DNA from: Faucicola osloensis_D
Lineage (GTDB): Bacteria; Pseudomonadota; Gammaproteobacteria; Pseudomonadales; Moraxellaceae
NCBI GenBank assembly: GCA_020041925.1
Contig: CP083409.1
Strand: one strand, 5' to 3'
DNA length: 64,000 nt
Shown: positions 36,374 through 45,333 of the stretch, one piece after another
Layout of the letters: each line of letters begins with the position of its first letter
How positions within the stretch are numbered: position 1 is the first letter of the stretch
Notes under the pieces: generated by a model
The model's database searches: none
Seen by the model: the letters and a program-made list of their open reading frames with translations, nothing else
What the model was told of the DNA's origin: nothing
Made by a program: the position numbers and the translations under genes

Positions 36374-37444
36374 ATGGCGTTAATCCGTAAACGTAAACTC
36401 ACTGACCAGCAAACCCGCCGCATCCAAAAACAACAAAAATCCCAGCAAGTGCTGGACGATGCCCAGCTGATGGATGGCATTGTTGTCGCAAACTTTGGCA
36501 AGCAGCTCGAAGTCCAGGCCACTAGCCTACCGCAAACCCTGCCTGAAAAACCGATTGTCGCCGCTGACGAGCCAGAACCGTTTTGGCAACCCATCACTCT
36601 GCACAGTGTTTGGCGTTGTCACACCCGTACCAACTTGCCACTGATTGCCACTGGGGATAAAGTCCGCTTTATCGCTGACCCAAATACAGGACTTGGACGC
36701 ATTGAAGCGATTTATGATAGACAAAGCATCATCAACCGCCCTGACCGTTACCACAAGCTCAAACCCATCGCCGCCAATGTCGATATTTTAGCAGTCGTAT
36801 TCGCGCCGCTGCCGCTGCCGTCTGCCCAGCTGATTGATCGGTATTTGGTGGCTTGCCATCACTCAGACATCACCCCATTGCTGATTTTAAATAAAGCCGA
36901 TTTGTTGGCAGATGGCAGTCATAGCGACGTGTCAGAGCTACTGTCAGCTTATCAACAGCTTGGCTATGCCACCTTGGTGACCCAATCAAATGGTGATTTA
37001 ACCCAACTAAAAAACACCGTTGCCGGCAAGAACGTGATTTTTGCCGGTCAATCAGGGGTTGGTAAAAGCAGCTTGGTCAACCAGTTATTGCCTGCTGCGG
37101 GACAATCAGTCAATGAAATTTCAACCATTTCACAGTTGGGTCAACATACCACCACCACCAGCCGATTTTTAGCGTTTGACCCGATGGCGCTTAGCAAAGG
37201 TGCCATTATTGATACACCCGGTATTCGCGAATATGGGCTTTGGCATTTGACCCCTGATGATATTTTGCAAGGCTTTATCGAGCTTGCGCCGCTTGCGCCC
37301 TACTGCCGTTTTCGCGATTGCAAACACACTGAGTCCACGCCCAATTGTGCGATGTGGCAGGCGGTGACAGACGGGCAAGTGCTAGCAAGGCGGGTGGATA
37401 ATTTGGTGCTTCTGCAACAAGAAGCGGCGACGCAGGATTTTTAA
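36374..37444 (+). CDS. rsgA: ribosome small-subunit GTPase RsgA
   Basis: Late 30S assembly GTPase with circularly permuted motifs: OB domain (about 35-115), then G4 NKAD near 175, G1 GQSGVGKSS near 225, G3 DTPG near 278, and a C-terminal zinc site made by CRFRDCKH...NC near 315-328. 356 residues, full length. Start ATG at 36374. The 7-bp inverted repeat ATTTTAC-AG-GTAAAAT (36239-36254) lies in the shared orn/rsgA promoter region. Confidence 0.96.
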   Translation: MALIRKRKLTDQQTRRIQKQQKSQQVLDDAQLMDGIVVANFGKQLEVQATSLPQTLPEKPIVAADEPEPFWQPITLHSVWRCHTRTNLPLIATGDKVRFIADPNTGLGRIEAIYDRQSIINRPDRYHKLKPIAANVDILAVVFAPLPLPSAQLIDRYLVACHHSDITPLLILNKADLLADGSHSDVSELLSAYQQLGYATLVTQSNGDLTQLKNTVAGKNVIFAGQSGVGKSSLVNQLLPAAGQSVNEISTISQLGQHTTTTSRFLAFDPMALSKGAIIDTPGIREYGLWHLTPDDILQGFIELAPLAPYCRFRDCKHTESTPNCAMWQAVTDGQVLARRVDNLVLLQQEAATQDF

Positions 37445-37575
37445 GCTTGCGGTTTTAGAGTAAATATTAGACTAAATAAAAGTTTCTTAAAATTGACAAC
37501 TACCGTTATAATACAGTCAATTTTTTATGGGCAATCAAACGATAATTTTGACGCAATGCCCCTGTGGAGGATATC

Positions 37576-38004
37576 TTGGAACGTTGGTTTGAGTTTATGG
37601 GTCATCACCCATTTTTATTTGGCACCATGTTTGTGCTAATTGTGCTATTTTTTATGCTTGAGAACAAACGCGGCGGCAAAAAAATCAATCCAAATGCAGT
37701 GGGCTTGATGGTTAACAACCAAAACGCTCAGCTGATTGATATCCGACCACGAAAAGATTTTGAAAAAGGCTATATCAAAGGCAGCCGCAATATCCCGTTT
37801 ACTGAGCTAAAAGACCACGTTGACGCACTTCGCAGCGCTGACCATCCTATTATCATCGTTTGCCAAATGGGTATGACGGCGGGTACCGCCGTGGCAATGA
37901 TTGGTAACGACAACGTTTATCGTCTTGATGGTGGTATTACCAATTGGCAAGCCGCAGGTTTACCTTTAGTGGTAGAAAAAACCGTGCCCGGCAAAACCAA
38001 ATAA
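37576..38004 (+). CDS. membrane-anchored rhodanese-like protein (YibN type)
   Basis: About 142 residues. One N-terminal membrane helix (FLFGTMFVLIVLFFML), then a rhodanese domain with the active-site cysteine in VCQMGMTAG. The TTG at 37576 is the likely start because GGAGG lies 5 bp before it. The in-frame GTG at 37564 sits on top of that ribosome-binding site. It lies before grxC and secB as in E. coli yibN-grxC-secB, which suggests a link to redox state or export. Confidence 0.9.
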   Translation: MERWFEFMGHHPFLFGTMFVLIVLFFMLENKRGGKKINPNAVGLMVNNQNAQLIDIRPRKDFEKGYIKGSRNIPFTELKDHVDALRSADHPIIIVCQMGMTAGTAVAMIGNDNVYRLDGGITNWQAAGLPLVVEKTVPGKTK

Positions 38005-38138
38005 GATTGGTTGGCTGTTCACAATTTGAAATTTAAATCGCCAAGCCCCATAACCATCAATAACGCTTTATTATCTCATCGGTATCTGATAATAAGCTCT
38101 TAACCCATTTTGAAAAATCCAGAAATAAGGAGATTGTT

Positions 38139-38399
38139 ATGGCTATGGTAAAAATTTATACCACACCGACTTGCCCCTACTGTATGCAAGCTAAAATGTT
38201 ATTAAAAAACAAAGGCCAAGCATTTGAAGAAGTTAACATGTATGATGTGACCGCAGAAGAACGTCAGGCATTGGCGCAAAAAACCAATAACTACCGCACA
38301 GTACCGCAAATTTTTATTGACGATAATTTTATTGGTGGTTATGACCAACTCGCTGGTCTTGAGCGTCAAGGCAAACTTGACGGTTTATTAGCGGATTAA
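38139..38399 (+). CDS. grxC: glutaredoxin 3
   Basis: 86-residue glutathione-dependent thiol oxidoreductase. Active site CPYC at 13-16, TVPQIFIDD (cis-Pro) and GGYDQL for glutathione binding. AAGGAG precedes the ATG. Confidence 0.97.
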   Translation: MAMVKIYTTPTCPYCMQAKMLLKNKGQAFEEVNMYDVTAEERQALAQKTNNYRTVPQIFIDDNFIGGYDQLAGLERQGKLDGLLAD

Positions 38400-38528
38400 T
38401 CGTTCGCAGATTAAAAAACTTTACTACATAAATAACCCCATTATAAATACAGTTGATAGTTTTTAGAAAAAGTTAAAGCTGTCATATTGTTATAATTCCC
38501 GTAAGAACAGTTAATTGAGGACACTACC

Positions 38529-38960
38529 ATGGCAGACGAACAAAACTTACCACAACTGGCGCTAGAACGTATCTATGTTAAAGATATGTCATTAGAAGTA
38601 CCGGGTGCAGAGGTATTTACCCGTGAATGGCAACCAGAGCTTGATATTAACCTATCAAGTGCCGCTGAAAAATTGGACGATGACCACTACCAAGTGGTAT
38701 TAACCGTTAATGTAACTGCCAATAACGGTGGTGAAACCGCGTTTATCGCAGAAGTACACCAAGCGGGTATCTTTATGTTGCAAAATATCCCTGAAGAACA
38801 ATTGGGAGCAATTTTAGGTGCGTATTGTCCAAACGTATTGTTCCCTTATGCCCGTGAAGTGGTCAGTGACATTGTGACCCGTGGTAGCTTCCCACAATTG
38901 TTACTTGCGCCAGTCAATTTTGACCAAGCCTATCAACAAACGCTTGAGCAAGGTAACTAA
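38529..38960 (+). CDS. secB: protein-export chaperone SecB
   Basis: 143 residues. Tetrameric chaperone that keeps preproteins unfolded and passes them to SecA. Family stretches: LERIYVKDMSLEVPGA near 13-28, VTANNGGETAF, and the GAYCPNVLFPYAREVVSDIVTRG block near 95-120. The ATG follows TTGAGGACACTACC (GAGG ribosome-binding site). A TATAAT at 38491-38496 may be its -10. Last gene before a strong terminator. Confidence 0.98.
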   Translation: MADEQNLPQLALERIYVKDMSLEVPGAEVFTREWQPELDINLSSAAEKLDDDHYQVVLTVNVTANNGGETAFIAEVHQAGIFMLQNIPEEQLGAILGAYCPNVLFPYAREVVSDIVTRGSFPQLLLAPVNFDQAYQQTLEQGN

Positions 38961-39014
38961 TTTTTTTTAAAGTTAACTATTTTAAAGCTAACTAATTTTT
39001 AAGTGTCGAAAATT

Positions 39015-39044
39015 AAGAGCAGGATAAGCCCTGCTCTTTTTTTA
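39015..39044 (+). terminator. intrinsic terminator of secB
   Basis: AAGAGCAGG/CCTGCTCTT stem (39015-39023 with 39030-39038), then T-run. Confidence 0.9.
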
Positions 39045-39064
39045 TGTGAAATTAAGGTAAATCG

Positions 39065-39178
39065 TTAGGACTTGGCGCATGATTCGGTGAGGCTTTGGCT
39101 AAAGGCATGGGTGCTTTGCTGATAATCCTGCAGCGCTTGATAAAGTTGTGTCGCTCGTTCAAGGTGTGTGATAATCAT
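39065..39178 (-). CDS. possible short or relic gene
   Basis: 37 codons from ATG (39178). The frame stays open upstream to 39247 without an ATG, for about 60 codons in all. Codon choice (GCG CTG CAG GAT TAT CAG CAA) looks like a real gene, and the upstream part reads FNPYKPNWLGLENP. It may be a small protein or the 3' remnant of a decayed gene. Family not recognised. It occupies most of the secB-folM gap. Confidence 0.3.
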   Translation of the reverse strand: MIITHLERATQLYQALQDYQQSTHAFSQSLTESCAKS

Positions 39179-39288
39179 GGGGTTTTCCAATCCCAACCAA
39201 TTGGGCTTATATGGATTAAAGCCTGTATGATTAAAACGACAAACCGATTAATCAAATAAACGCTTAATCAAATAGACATAGGTAGCAA

Positions 39289-40089
39289 ATGATGTTGAAT
39301 CCAGCCGCGATAAGCGAAGTATCCCATCCGTGCCGTGTGGCGTGTGTCACAGGTGGCGCCAAACGAATTGGTCGGGCGCTTGTGCTGGCACTGCACCAAG
39401 CCAATTATAATATCATTATCCATTACCACACCAGTGAATCAGACGCCATGGAACTTGTTGATTACTGTAATGCCATTCGCCCACAATCAGCAAAAAGCGT
39501 GCAAGGGGATTTAGAGAACTTTGAAACGCTGCCACAATTGACTTGGCGCATAATCAACAGTTTTGGTCGATTGGATTGTTTGGTTCATAATGCCTCACGC
39601 TTTTACCCGACGCCCTTTGGTCAAATCTCTCAGCAAGACTGGCAAAATTTATTTTTGACCAATGCGCAAACCCCGTTATTTATCAGCCAGTATTTATACC
39701 CTTATCTAAAAAAATCACAAGGCTGCATTATCAGCATTTTGGACATTCACGCCAATGGCAAGCCATTTGGGGGTTATACGGTCTATAACATGGCAAAAGC
39801 CGCGCACCAAATGATGGTGCAGTCGCTAGCAATCGAACTAGCGCCCGATATCCGCGTCAATGGTATCGCGCCGGGTATTAACATTTTACCCATAGAGGGC
39901 TCTGAGCAAGCGCTCACCGCTGAAACGATTGACAAAATCTGCCGCGCCGTACCGTTAAAAAGAATTGGCACACCGCAAGATATCGCACAAGTGGCGGTAT
40001 TTTTGGCAGCTGCCCCGTATATCACAGGGCAGATTATTGCAGTGGATGGCGGGCGTGGTTTGACCTTAGCAGGTAATGAAAACAGGTAA
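39289..40089 (+). CDS. folM: FolM/pteridine-reductase-like SDR
   Basis: 266 residues. The nucleotide motif is TGGAKRIGRA (TGxxxRxG), typical of pteridine reductases. Instead of Ser, the catalytic triad uses Asp in LDIHANG, then Tyr and Lys in YNMAKAA. This Asp-Tyr-Lys set marks PTR1/FolM, which reduces dihydromonapterin and dihydrofolate. An unclassified SDR is less likely. Start ATG at 39289 after AGGTAG. Confidence 0.8.
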   Translation: MMLNPAAISEVSHPCRVACVTGGAKRIGRALVLALHQANYNIIIHYHTSESDAMELVDYCNAIRPQSAKSVQGDLENFETLPQLTWRIINSFGRLDCLVHNASRFYPTPFGQISQQDWQNLFLTNAQTPLFISQYLYPYLKKSQGCIISILDIHANGKPFGGYTVYNMAKAAHQMMVQSLAIELAPDIRVNGIAPGINILPIEGSEQALTAETIDKICRAVPLKRIGTPQDIAQVAVFLAAAPYITGQIIAVDGGRGLTLAGNENR

Positions 40090-40165
40090 TAACAGCAGGC
40101 AGCCAGAGCGGGTAAAGTACCCAATTAACCGCAACGCAGCAAACTTTTGAAGTTTTGAATAACGT

Positions 40166-41530
40166 TTAATGATGTTTTTTCAGTAATTCCATTAATTCTG
40201 CTCGAATGTCATCCTCATTGGTGGTGCCATTTTGATTAGCGCTGTCATTGTTTTGGTCAAAGTTTTGTGAGGTGGGTAGCTCGGTCAAAGCCTCTTGGGG
40301 TTGTCTTTCACCTAGGGTCACATCGACGCTGCTTTGCGCTTTATTACGCATCACTTGTAGATTGACCACACTGTTGGGTGCTTTACGTGCGACCATTTGA
40401 ATCAGTGTATTGGCATCATTGACAGGTTTATTATCCATTGCGGTGATGATATCCCCTTTTTGCAAGCCCGCTTTGGCGGCAGGACCATCACGCATCACGT
40501 TCATCACTTCAACGCCTTGCGTGTCATCACCTAGCTTGGTTGGGTCTTTCATCGAACTTTGTAATTCAATCCCAAGCCAGCCGCGATGCACTTTACCATC
40601 TTTAATAATGCCATTCATCACAAGCTTAACAATCTCAGTAGGAATGGCAAATCCAATCCCCATTGAGCCGCCCGAGCGTGAAAAAATCGCGGTGTTGATA
40701 CCAACCAGCTGACCATAAGCATCGACCAGCGCACCCCCTGAGTTACCGGGATTGATAGCGGCATCGGTTTGGATAAAATCTTCCACCGTGTTAATACCCA
40801 GTCCCGTGCGCCCCGTTGCCGAGATAATACCTTGGGTAACGGTTTGACCGACCCCAAACGGGTTGCCAATTGCCAACACCACATCGCCCACTTGGGTCGA
40901 CTGTTCACGAAATCCTAAGGGTTTTAGCCCTGTCAAATCAACCTTAATCACCGCCAAATCACTTTCCACATCGTTGCCGATGACTTTTGCCGTTGCCTTG
41001 CGACCATCATTAAGCATCACAATAATATTATCGGCTTTGGAAATCACATGCGAGTTGGTGACGATATAGCCATCTTGCGAAATAATGACACCCGAGCCTA
41101 AATTGGTATTATCGCTCTCGCCATTAGGGATACCGTGATATTCAAAATAGCGGCGCATCATCGGGTCACTCATATAGGGATGCTCCTCGATTTTTTGCGT
41201 GGTATAGATATTGACGACTGACTGGGCAGCGACAGCCACAGCATTGTGATAAGATGCCACCGCAGCATTTGGATTGTCACCGAGTTTTTTGGTATCGACA
41301 GGCTCAGATTTCGGCGGCTGCCAACCGGGCTGACTGGCTACCATCGCTTGATTTTTTTGCCAAGGCAGCTGTGGCTTGGTCATCATCCACAAGCCCGCCA
41401 ACAGCAGTAGCAGTAGCAGTAACAAAATCCAGGGTAGTATTAGAGTAAATTTGTTAGGTTTACGATACGTAGGCGGCAAAACGGGCGGGGTTTCCAAAGG
41501 CTTGTCTGAATGTGGGTCTGTCATAGTCAA
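40166..41530 (-). CDS. DegS/AlgW-type periplasmic serine protease
   Basis: 454 residues. A proline-rich cytoplasmic start, one membrane anchor (about 29-50), then a trypsin-like domain with H161 (TNSHV), D191 (ESDLAV) and S264 (GNSGGAL), and a single PDZ domain (about 310-420). One PDZ and a membrane anchor fit DegS/AlgW (regulated cleavage of an anti-sigma factor) better than DegP (two PDZ). A polar C-terminal tail of about 45 residues is extra. Start ATG at 41530. Confidence 0.88.
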   Translation of the reverse strand: MTMTDPHSDKPLETPPVLPPTYRKPNKFTLILPWILLLLLLLLLAGLWMMTKPQLPWQKNQAMVASQPGWQPPKSEPVDTKKLGDNPNAAVASYHNAVAVAAQSVVNIYTTQKIEEHPYMSDPMMRRYFEYHGIPNGESDNTNLGSGVIISQDGYIVTNSHVISKADNIIVMLNDGRKATAKVIGNDVESDLAVIKVDLTGLKPLGFREQSTQVGDVVLAIGNPFGVGQTVTQGIISATGRTGLGINTVEDFIQTDAAINPGNSGGALVDAYGQLVGINTAIFSRSGGSMGIGFAIPTEIVKLVMNGIIKDGKVHRGWLGIELQSSMKDPTKLGDDTQGVEVMNVMRDGPAAKAGLQKGDIITAMDNKPVNDANTLIQMVARKAPNSVVNLQVMRNKAQSSVDVTLGERQPQEALTELPTSQNFDQNNDSANQNGTTNEDDIRAELMELLKKHH

Positions 41531-41707
41531 CGTTTCTCAACGATAGGTCAGAAAATAGACGGGTTTGAGCGAAAAATACGGTTTAGTCTAACACTGATTA
41601 TTTGGTGAGTTGAGCCGATTTTTTATTAGTTTTGTTTCAAAAGATATCTTTGATATTACTGGCTTCAATAAGGGTAAGGGTTGGCTTTGTTGAGGACTGG
41701 ATTATCA

Positions 41708-41742
41708 TAAAAAAACCGCAGTCATTATTGTGACTGCGGTTT
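41708..41742 (-). terminator. intrinsic terminator of lysS
   Basis: A 12-bp perfect stem AAACCGCAGTCA/TGACTGCGGTTT with a 6-nt loop. On the minus strand a T7 run follows. Confidence 0.9.
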
Positions 41743-41779
41743 TGAAAGCTATTGCTAAATTAACGCTGTATTGGCATTT

Positions 41780-43312
41780 TTAAATGTCTTTACGGCGCAT
41801 ATGCGGAAACAAAATCACGTCACGAATACTCGGTGCATTGGTAAATAACATCACTAAACGGTCAATACCGATACCCTCGCCTGCAGTCGGTGGCAAGCCA
41901 TAGGACAATGCTTCAATAAACTCTGCATCATAATGCATCGCTTCATCATCGCCTGCGTCTTTCTCAGCCACTTGTTGTTTAAAACGCTCGGCTTGGTCGA
42001 TTGGGTCATTGAGCTCGCTAAAGCCGTTGGCAATTTCACGCCCGCCGATAAACAGTTCAAAACGGTCAGTAATTTCGCTATTGTCATCGTTACGGCGTGC
42101 TAACGGTGAGGTTTCGGCAGGATATTCTGTGACGAAGGTTGGTTGACGCAGTTTGGTTTCTGCGGTTTCTTCAAAGATAATGGTTTGCAGTTTACCAATC
42201 CCAAAGATGTCTTTAACGTCCTGTTTGAGTACGTTTTTGGCATAATCCGCTAGATAATCACGGTCTGCGATTTTGCTCATGTCAAAATTATCCGCGTATT
42301 TCTCAATCGCTTTGGTCATTGGCAAGCGTTCAAATGGTGCTTTAAAACTAATTGCTTCACCTTGATAATCAATCTCCGTGGTACCTAAAATATCGTTTGC
42401 CAGTTTTTCAAACATATTTTCGGTTAGTTTCATCAGATCTTCATAATCGGCATAGGCTTGATAAAACTCAATCATGGTAAATTCTGGGTTGTGACGCGCC
42501 GACACCCCTTCATTACGAAAATTACGGTTAATCTCAAACACACGCTCAAAACCACCCACGACTAGACGTTTTAAGTACAGCTCTGGCGCAATGCGTAAGA
42601 AAAGCGGCATGTCAAGCGCATTGTGATGGGTGACAAATGGGCGAGCCACCGCACCGCCTGGGATGACGTGCATCATCGGGGTTTCGACTTCCATGTAACG
42701 CTCATTTAGCATATATTCACGAATACCAGCAATGACTTTACTACGGATAATAAAGGCGTTACGGCTGTCTTCATTGGTCATCAGGTCAAGATGACGGCTA
42801 CGATAACGAGCCTCCGTATCGCTTAACCCATGGAATTTGTCTGGTAGTGGGCGTAGTGATTTGGTCAATAACTGTACTTCGGTGGCATGCACAGATAATT
42901 CACCGGTGTTGGTGCGAAATACATAACCTGTCACACCAATAATGTCACCGATATCCCACGTTTTAAAGTCATTATAAATTTCTTCGCCCAAGTCGTTTTT
43001 GCTGACATAGGCTTGTATACGACCTGTCATGTCAGCAATGGTCACAAAGCTGGCTTTACCCATTACCCGTTTGAGCATGATACGACCGGCGACAGTTACC
43101 ATGACTTTATCGCTGTTTGCCAATGCTTCTTTGTCTTTATCGGCAAATTGCTGCTGCAAGTCTTGGGCATATTCTTTGCGTTTGAATTGATTTGGGTAAG
43201 GATTCTTGCCTGCTTGTTTGATTAAATCAAGTTTGCTGTGACGTTGTTTAATAAGTTCGTTGACGTCTTCGGCTGGATGTTCGTTTTCGGAAGTTTGCGA
43301 TTGGTTTGACAT
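41780..43312 (-). CDS. lysS: lysyl-tRNA synthetase, class II
   Basis: 510 residues. N-terminal OB anticodon domain (about 60-170), motif 1 near 220-240, motif 2 FRNEGVSARHNPEFTMIEFY near 270-290, and motif 3 GEGIGIDRLVML near 483-494. Full length. Start ATG at 43312. A PLD-like gene lies only 15 bp upstream. Confidence 0.98.
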   Translation of the reverse strand: MSNQSQTSENEHPAEDVNELIKQRHSKLDLIKQAGKNPYPNQFKRKEYAQDLQQQFADKDKEALANSDKVMVTVAGRIMLKRVMGKASFVTIADMTGRIQAYVSKNDLGEEIYNDFKTWDIGDIIGVTGYVFRTNTGELSVHATEVQLLTKSLRPLPDKFHGLSDTEARYRSRHLDLMTNEDSRNAFIIRSKVIAGIREYMLNERYMEVETPMMHVIPGGAVARPFVTHHNALDMPLFLRIAPELYLKRLVVGGFERVFEINRNFRNEGVSARHNPEFTMIEFYQAYADYEDLMKLTENMFEKLANDILGTTEIDYQGEAISFKAPFERLPMTKAIEKYADNFDMSKIADRDYLADYAKNVLKQDVKDIFGIGKLQTIIFEETAETKLRQPTFVTEYPAETSPLARRNDDNSEITDRFELFIGGREIANGFSELNDPIDQAERFKQQVAEKDAGDDEAMHYDAEFIEALSYGLPPTAGEGIGIDRLVMLFTNAPSIRDVILFPHMRRKDI

Positions 43313-43327
43313 GATATTACCTTTTAT

Positions 43328-44116
43328 TTAAAAACTAAACAATTTTAATAATTTGTCAGCTAAGGATGTGCCTTTATCGTCTTGAATGGACACGTCTAAA
43401 TCCACTGACCAAACGGTGAAATAGCCATACTGCTCTTTTTTGGTTTCACCGCCTGCTTGTTTACCTTTTTCCGTTAAGAAAATATTTTTACCTTTGGTTT
43501 CGATATACCCTAATTGCTCTAATTTTTCGCTTAACTCATTCGACTTTATACCGAGCTTATCGGCAAGTTTACTGATAGTTAATTTGTCAAAATTGCGTGG
43601 TTTTTTTGGCTCACTTGCCAGTTCGTTTTTCGGCGATTCGCTTGGCTGAATTTCGACTTTTTTGGGTTCTACTTTATCGGCAGATACTTTGATTTCTTCA
43701 CTAATGCGGATAATGCGTTGCACTTCTTCGTAAGTGTCGGCATATAGCTGGCTATCGCTATCACGACTAATCAATACGCCCATTTCATTATTATTGACTT
43801 GGCTAAATTCGTAAAGATTTAAGCTAGTGATAATACATTCATTTTCATTCAGATAGCATTTGGCGTGTAAATTTTTGCAAAAACTGGTACGCACGAAATC
43901 CAAGCCTTTTAGCCAATTAATCTCTTCGGGCTGTAAATCACTTTTACCATATACAATGCGAATATCAATTTTTAGGCGATTTTTGTCTTCGAGTAATTCT
44001 TTAACTCGTTCATTGAGCTTTAGATAAGGGCTAATTAAAATAAGGCGGTCAGAAGCCTTCTTTATCATTTCTTCAAGATGATATGTCGTGCCACTGGTAT
44101 TTAAAAATTTTGCCAT
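43328..44116 (-). CDS. PLD-like (HKD) protein with C-terminal winged helix
   Basis: About 262 residues. The N-terminal domain (about 1-145) has one phospholipase-D half motif, LHAKCYLNENECIITSLNL (His, Lys, then Ser/Asn), so it would work as a dimer in the manner of Nuc-type nucleases. A charged linker follows, then a winged-helix-like segment with ISKLADKLGIKSNELSEKLEQLGYI. The ATG at 44116 follows the prfA stop directly. A GTG at 44131 overlaps prfA and is less likely. AT-richer than its neighbours. The likely role is nuclease or nucleic-acid binding. The true substrate is unknown. Confidence 0.75.
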   Translation of the reverse strand: MAKFLNTSGTTYHLEEMIKKASDRLILISPYLKLNERVKELLEDKNRLKIDIRIVYGKSDLQPEEINWLKGLDFVRTSFCKNLHAKCYLNENECIITSLNLYEFSQVNNNEMGVLISRDSDSQLYADTYEEVQRIIRISEEIKVSADKVEPKKVEIQPSESPKNELASEPKKPRNFDKLTISKLADKLGIKSNELSEKLEQLGYIETKGKNIFLTEKGKQAGGETKKEQYGYFTVWSVDLDVSIQDDKGTSLADKLLKLFSF

Positions 44117-44117
44117 C

Positions 44118-45212
44118 TTATTCTTCCCCACTCACCGATGCCATCAAATCGGCTTGGTGCTCACGCAGTAGGCTGTCAAGAAGCTCATCTAAGTCACCTT
44201 GCATAATGGCATCGAGTTTGTACAAGGTTAAATTAATACGGTGGTCGGTCATACGCCCTTGGGGAAAATTATAAGTGCGAATGCGCTCCGAGCGGTCACC
44301 ACTACCGACCAAATTGCGACGCATATCACTTGACGCATCGATTTGTTTTTGCACTTTTTCTTGCTGAATTTTGGATACCAGCATTTTCATGGCTTTATCG
44401 CGGTTGGCGTGTTGGCTACGCTCTTGCTGACACTCGACCACCGTGCCTGTTGGAATATGGGTAATACGCACCGCAGAGTCGGTTTTATTAATATGCTGAC
44501 CACCTGCCCCACTGGCACGATAAGTATCGATACGCAAGTCGGCAGGGTTGATATCGACGGTATCATCAATCTCAACCTCTGGCATCACCGCAACCGTGCA
44601 AGCCGAAGTATGCACCCGTCCTTGGCTTTCAGTCTCTGGCACCCGTTGCACCCGGTGTGCGCCCGACTCAAATTTTAAGCGGCCATATACGCCCGTGCCC
44701 GATACGCGGCTGATGATTTCTTTATAGCCGCCATGCTCACCTTCGTTCTCGGACAATACTTCTACTGTCCAACCTTGGGTTGCCGCATAACGCTCATACA
44801 TACGGAACAAATCACCGCTAAAAATCGCCGCTTCATCGCCGCCCGTCCCTGCTCGAATCTCTAAGAAGGCAGGCACTTTATCATTCGGGTCTTTAGGCAG
44901 CATCATTACATTAAGCACGTCTTCAAGCTCATTGATGGTGTCTTTGGCGGCTTGGATTTCTTCCTGCGCCATTTCTTTCATGTCGCCATCGCCCGTTGAA
45001 TCCGACAGCATTTCTTCAGCGGTTGCCAAATCTTCTTCCGCTTGGCGGTATTTGCCCCAGACATCGACCAATGCTGATAAATCACTGTGCTCAACCGATA
45101 ATTCACGGAATTTTTTGTTGTCATTCATGGTTTCTGGCTCAGACAGCATGGCGGTGACTTCTTCGAAACGGTCAGACATTTGGTCAAGGCGAAAACGTAA
45201 AGATTCTTTCAT
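44118..45212 (-). CDS. prfA: peptide chain release factor 1
   Basis: 364 residues, full length. It has the catalytic GGQ in GAGGQHINKT near 235, and VPETESQGRVHTSACTVAVMPE nearby. Start ATG at 45212. In many bacteria prmC follows prfA. Here the PLD-like gene takes that place. Confidence 0.97.
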   Translation of the reverse strand: MKESLRFRLDQMSDRFEEVTAMLSEPETMNDNKKFRELSVEHSDLSALVDVWGKYRQAEEDLATAEEMLSDSTGDGDMKEMAQEEIQAAKDTINELEDVLNVMMLPKDPNDKVPAFLEIRAGTGGDEAAIFSGDLFRMYERYAATQGWTVEVLSENEGEHGGYKEIISRVSGTGVYGRLKFESGAHRVQRVPETESQGRVHTSACTVAVMPEVEIDDTVDINPADLRIDTYRASGAGGQHINKTDSAVRITHIPTGTVVECQQERSQHANRDKAMKMLVSKIQQEKVQKQIDASSDMRRNLVGSGDRSERIRTYNFPQGRMTDHRINLTLYKLDAIMQGDLDELLDSLLREHQADLMASVSGEE

Positions 45213-45249
45213 AATGATGGCTTAAAAGTTTTGGCTTAATTTAGGGCTT

Positions 45250-45287
45250 AAAAATAGAAAATGGCAAAATAATCGGATATTTTGCCA
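45250..45287 (-). terminator. terminator of the KAS III gene
   Basis: A 10-bp stem TGGCAAAATA/TATTTTGCCA (45262-45271 with 45278-45287), T-rich on the minus strand. Confidence 0.75.
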
Positions 45288-45333
45288 CATTTTGGGGGGA
45301 TTTGCATGGGTTTCGTGAGAGGCAATAAAAAGC

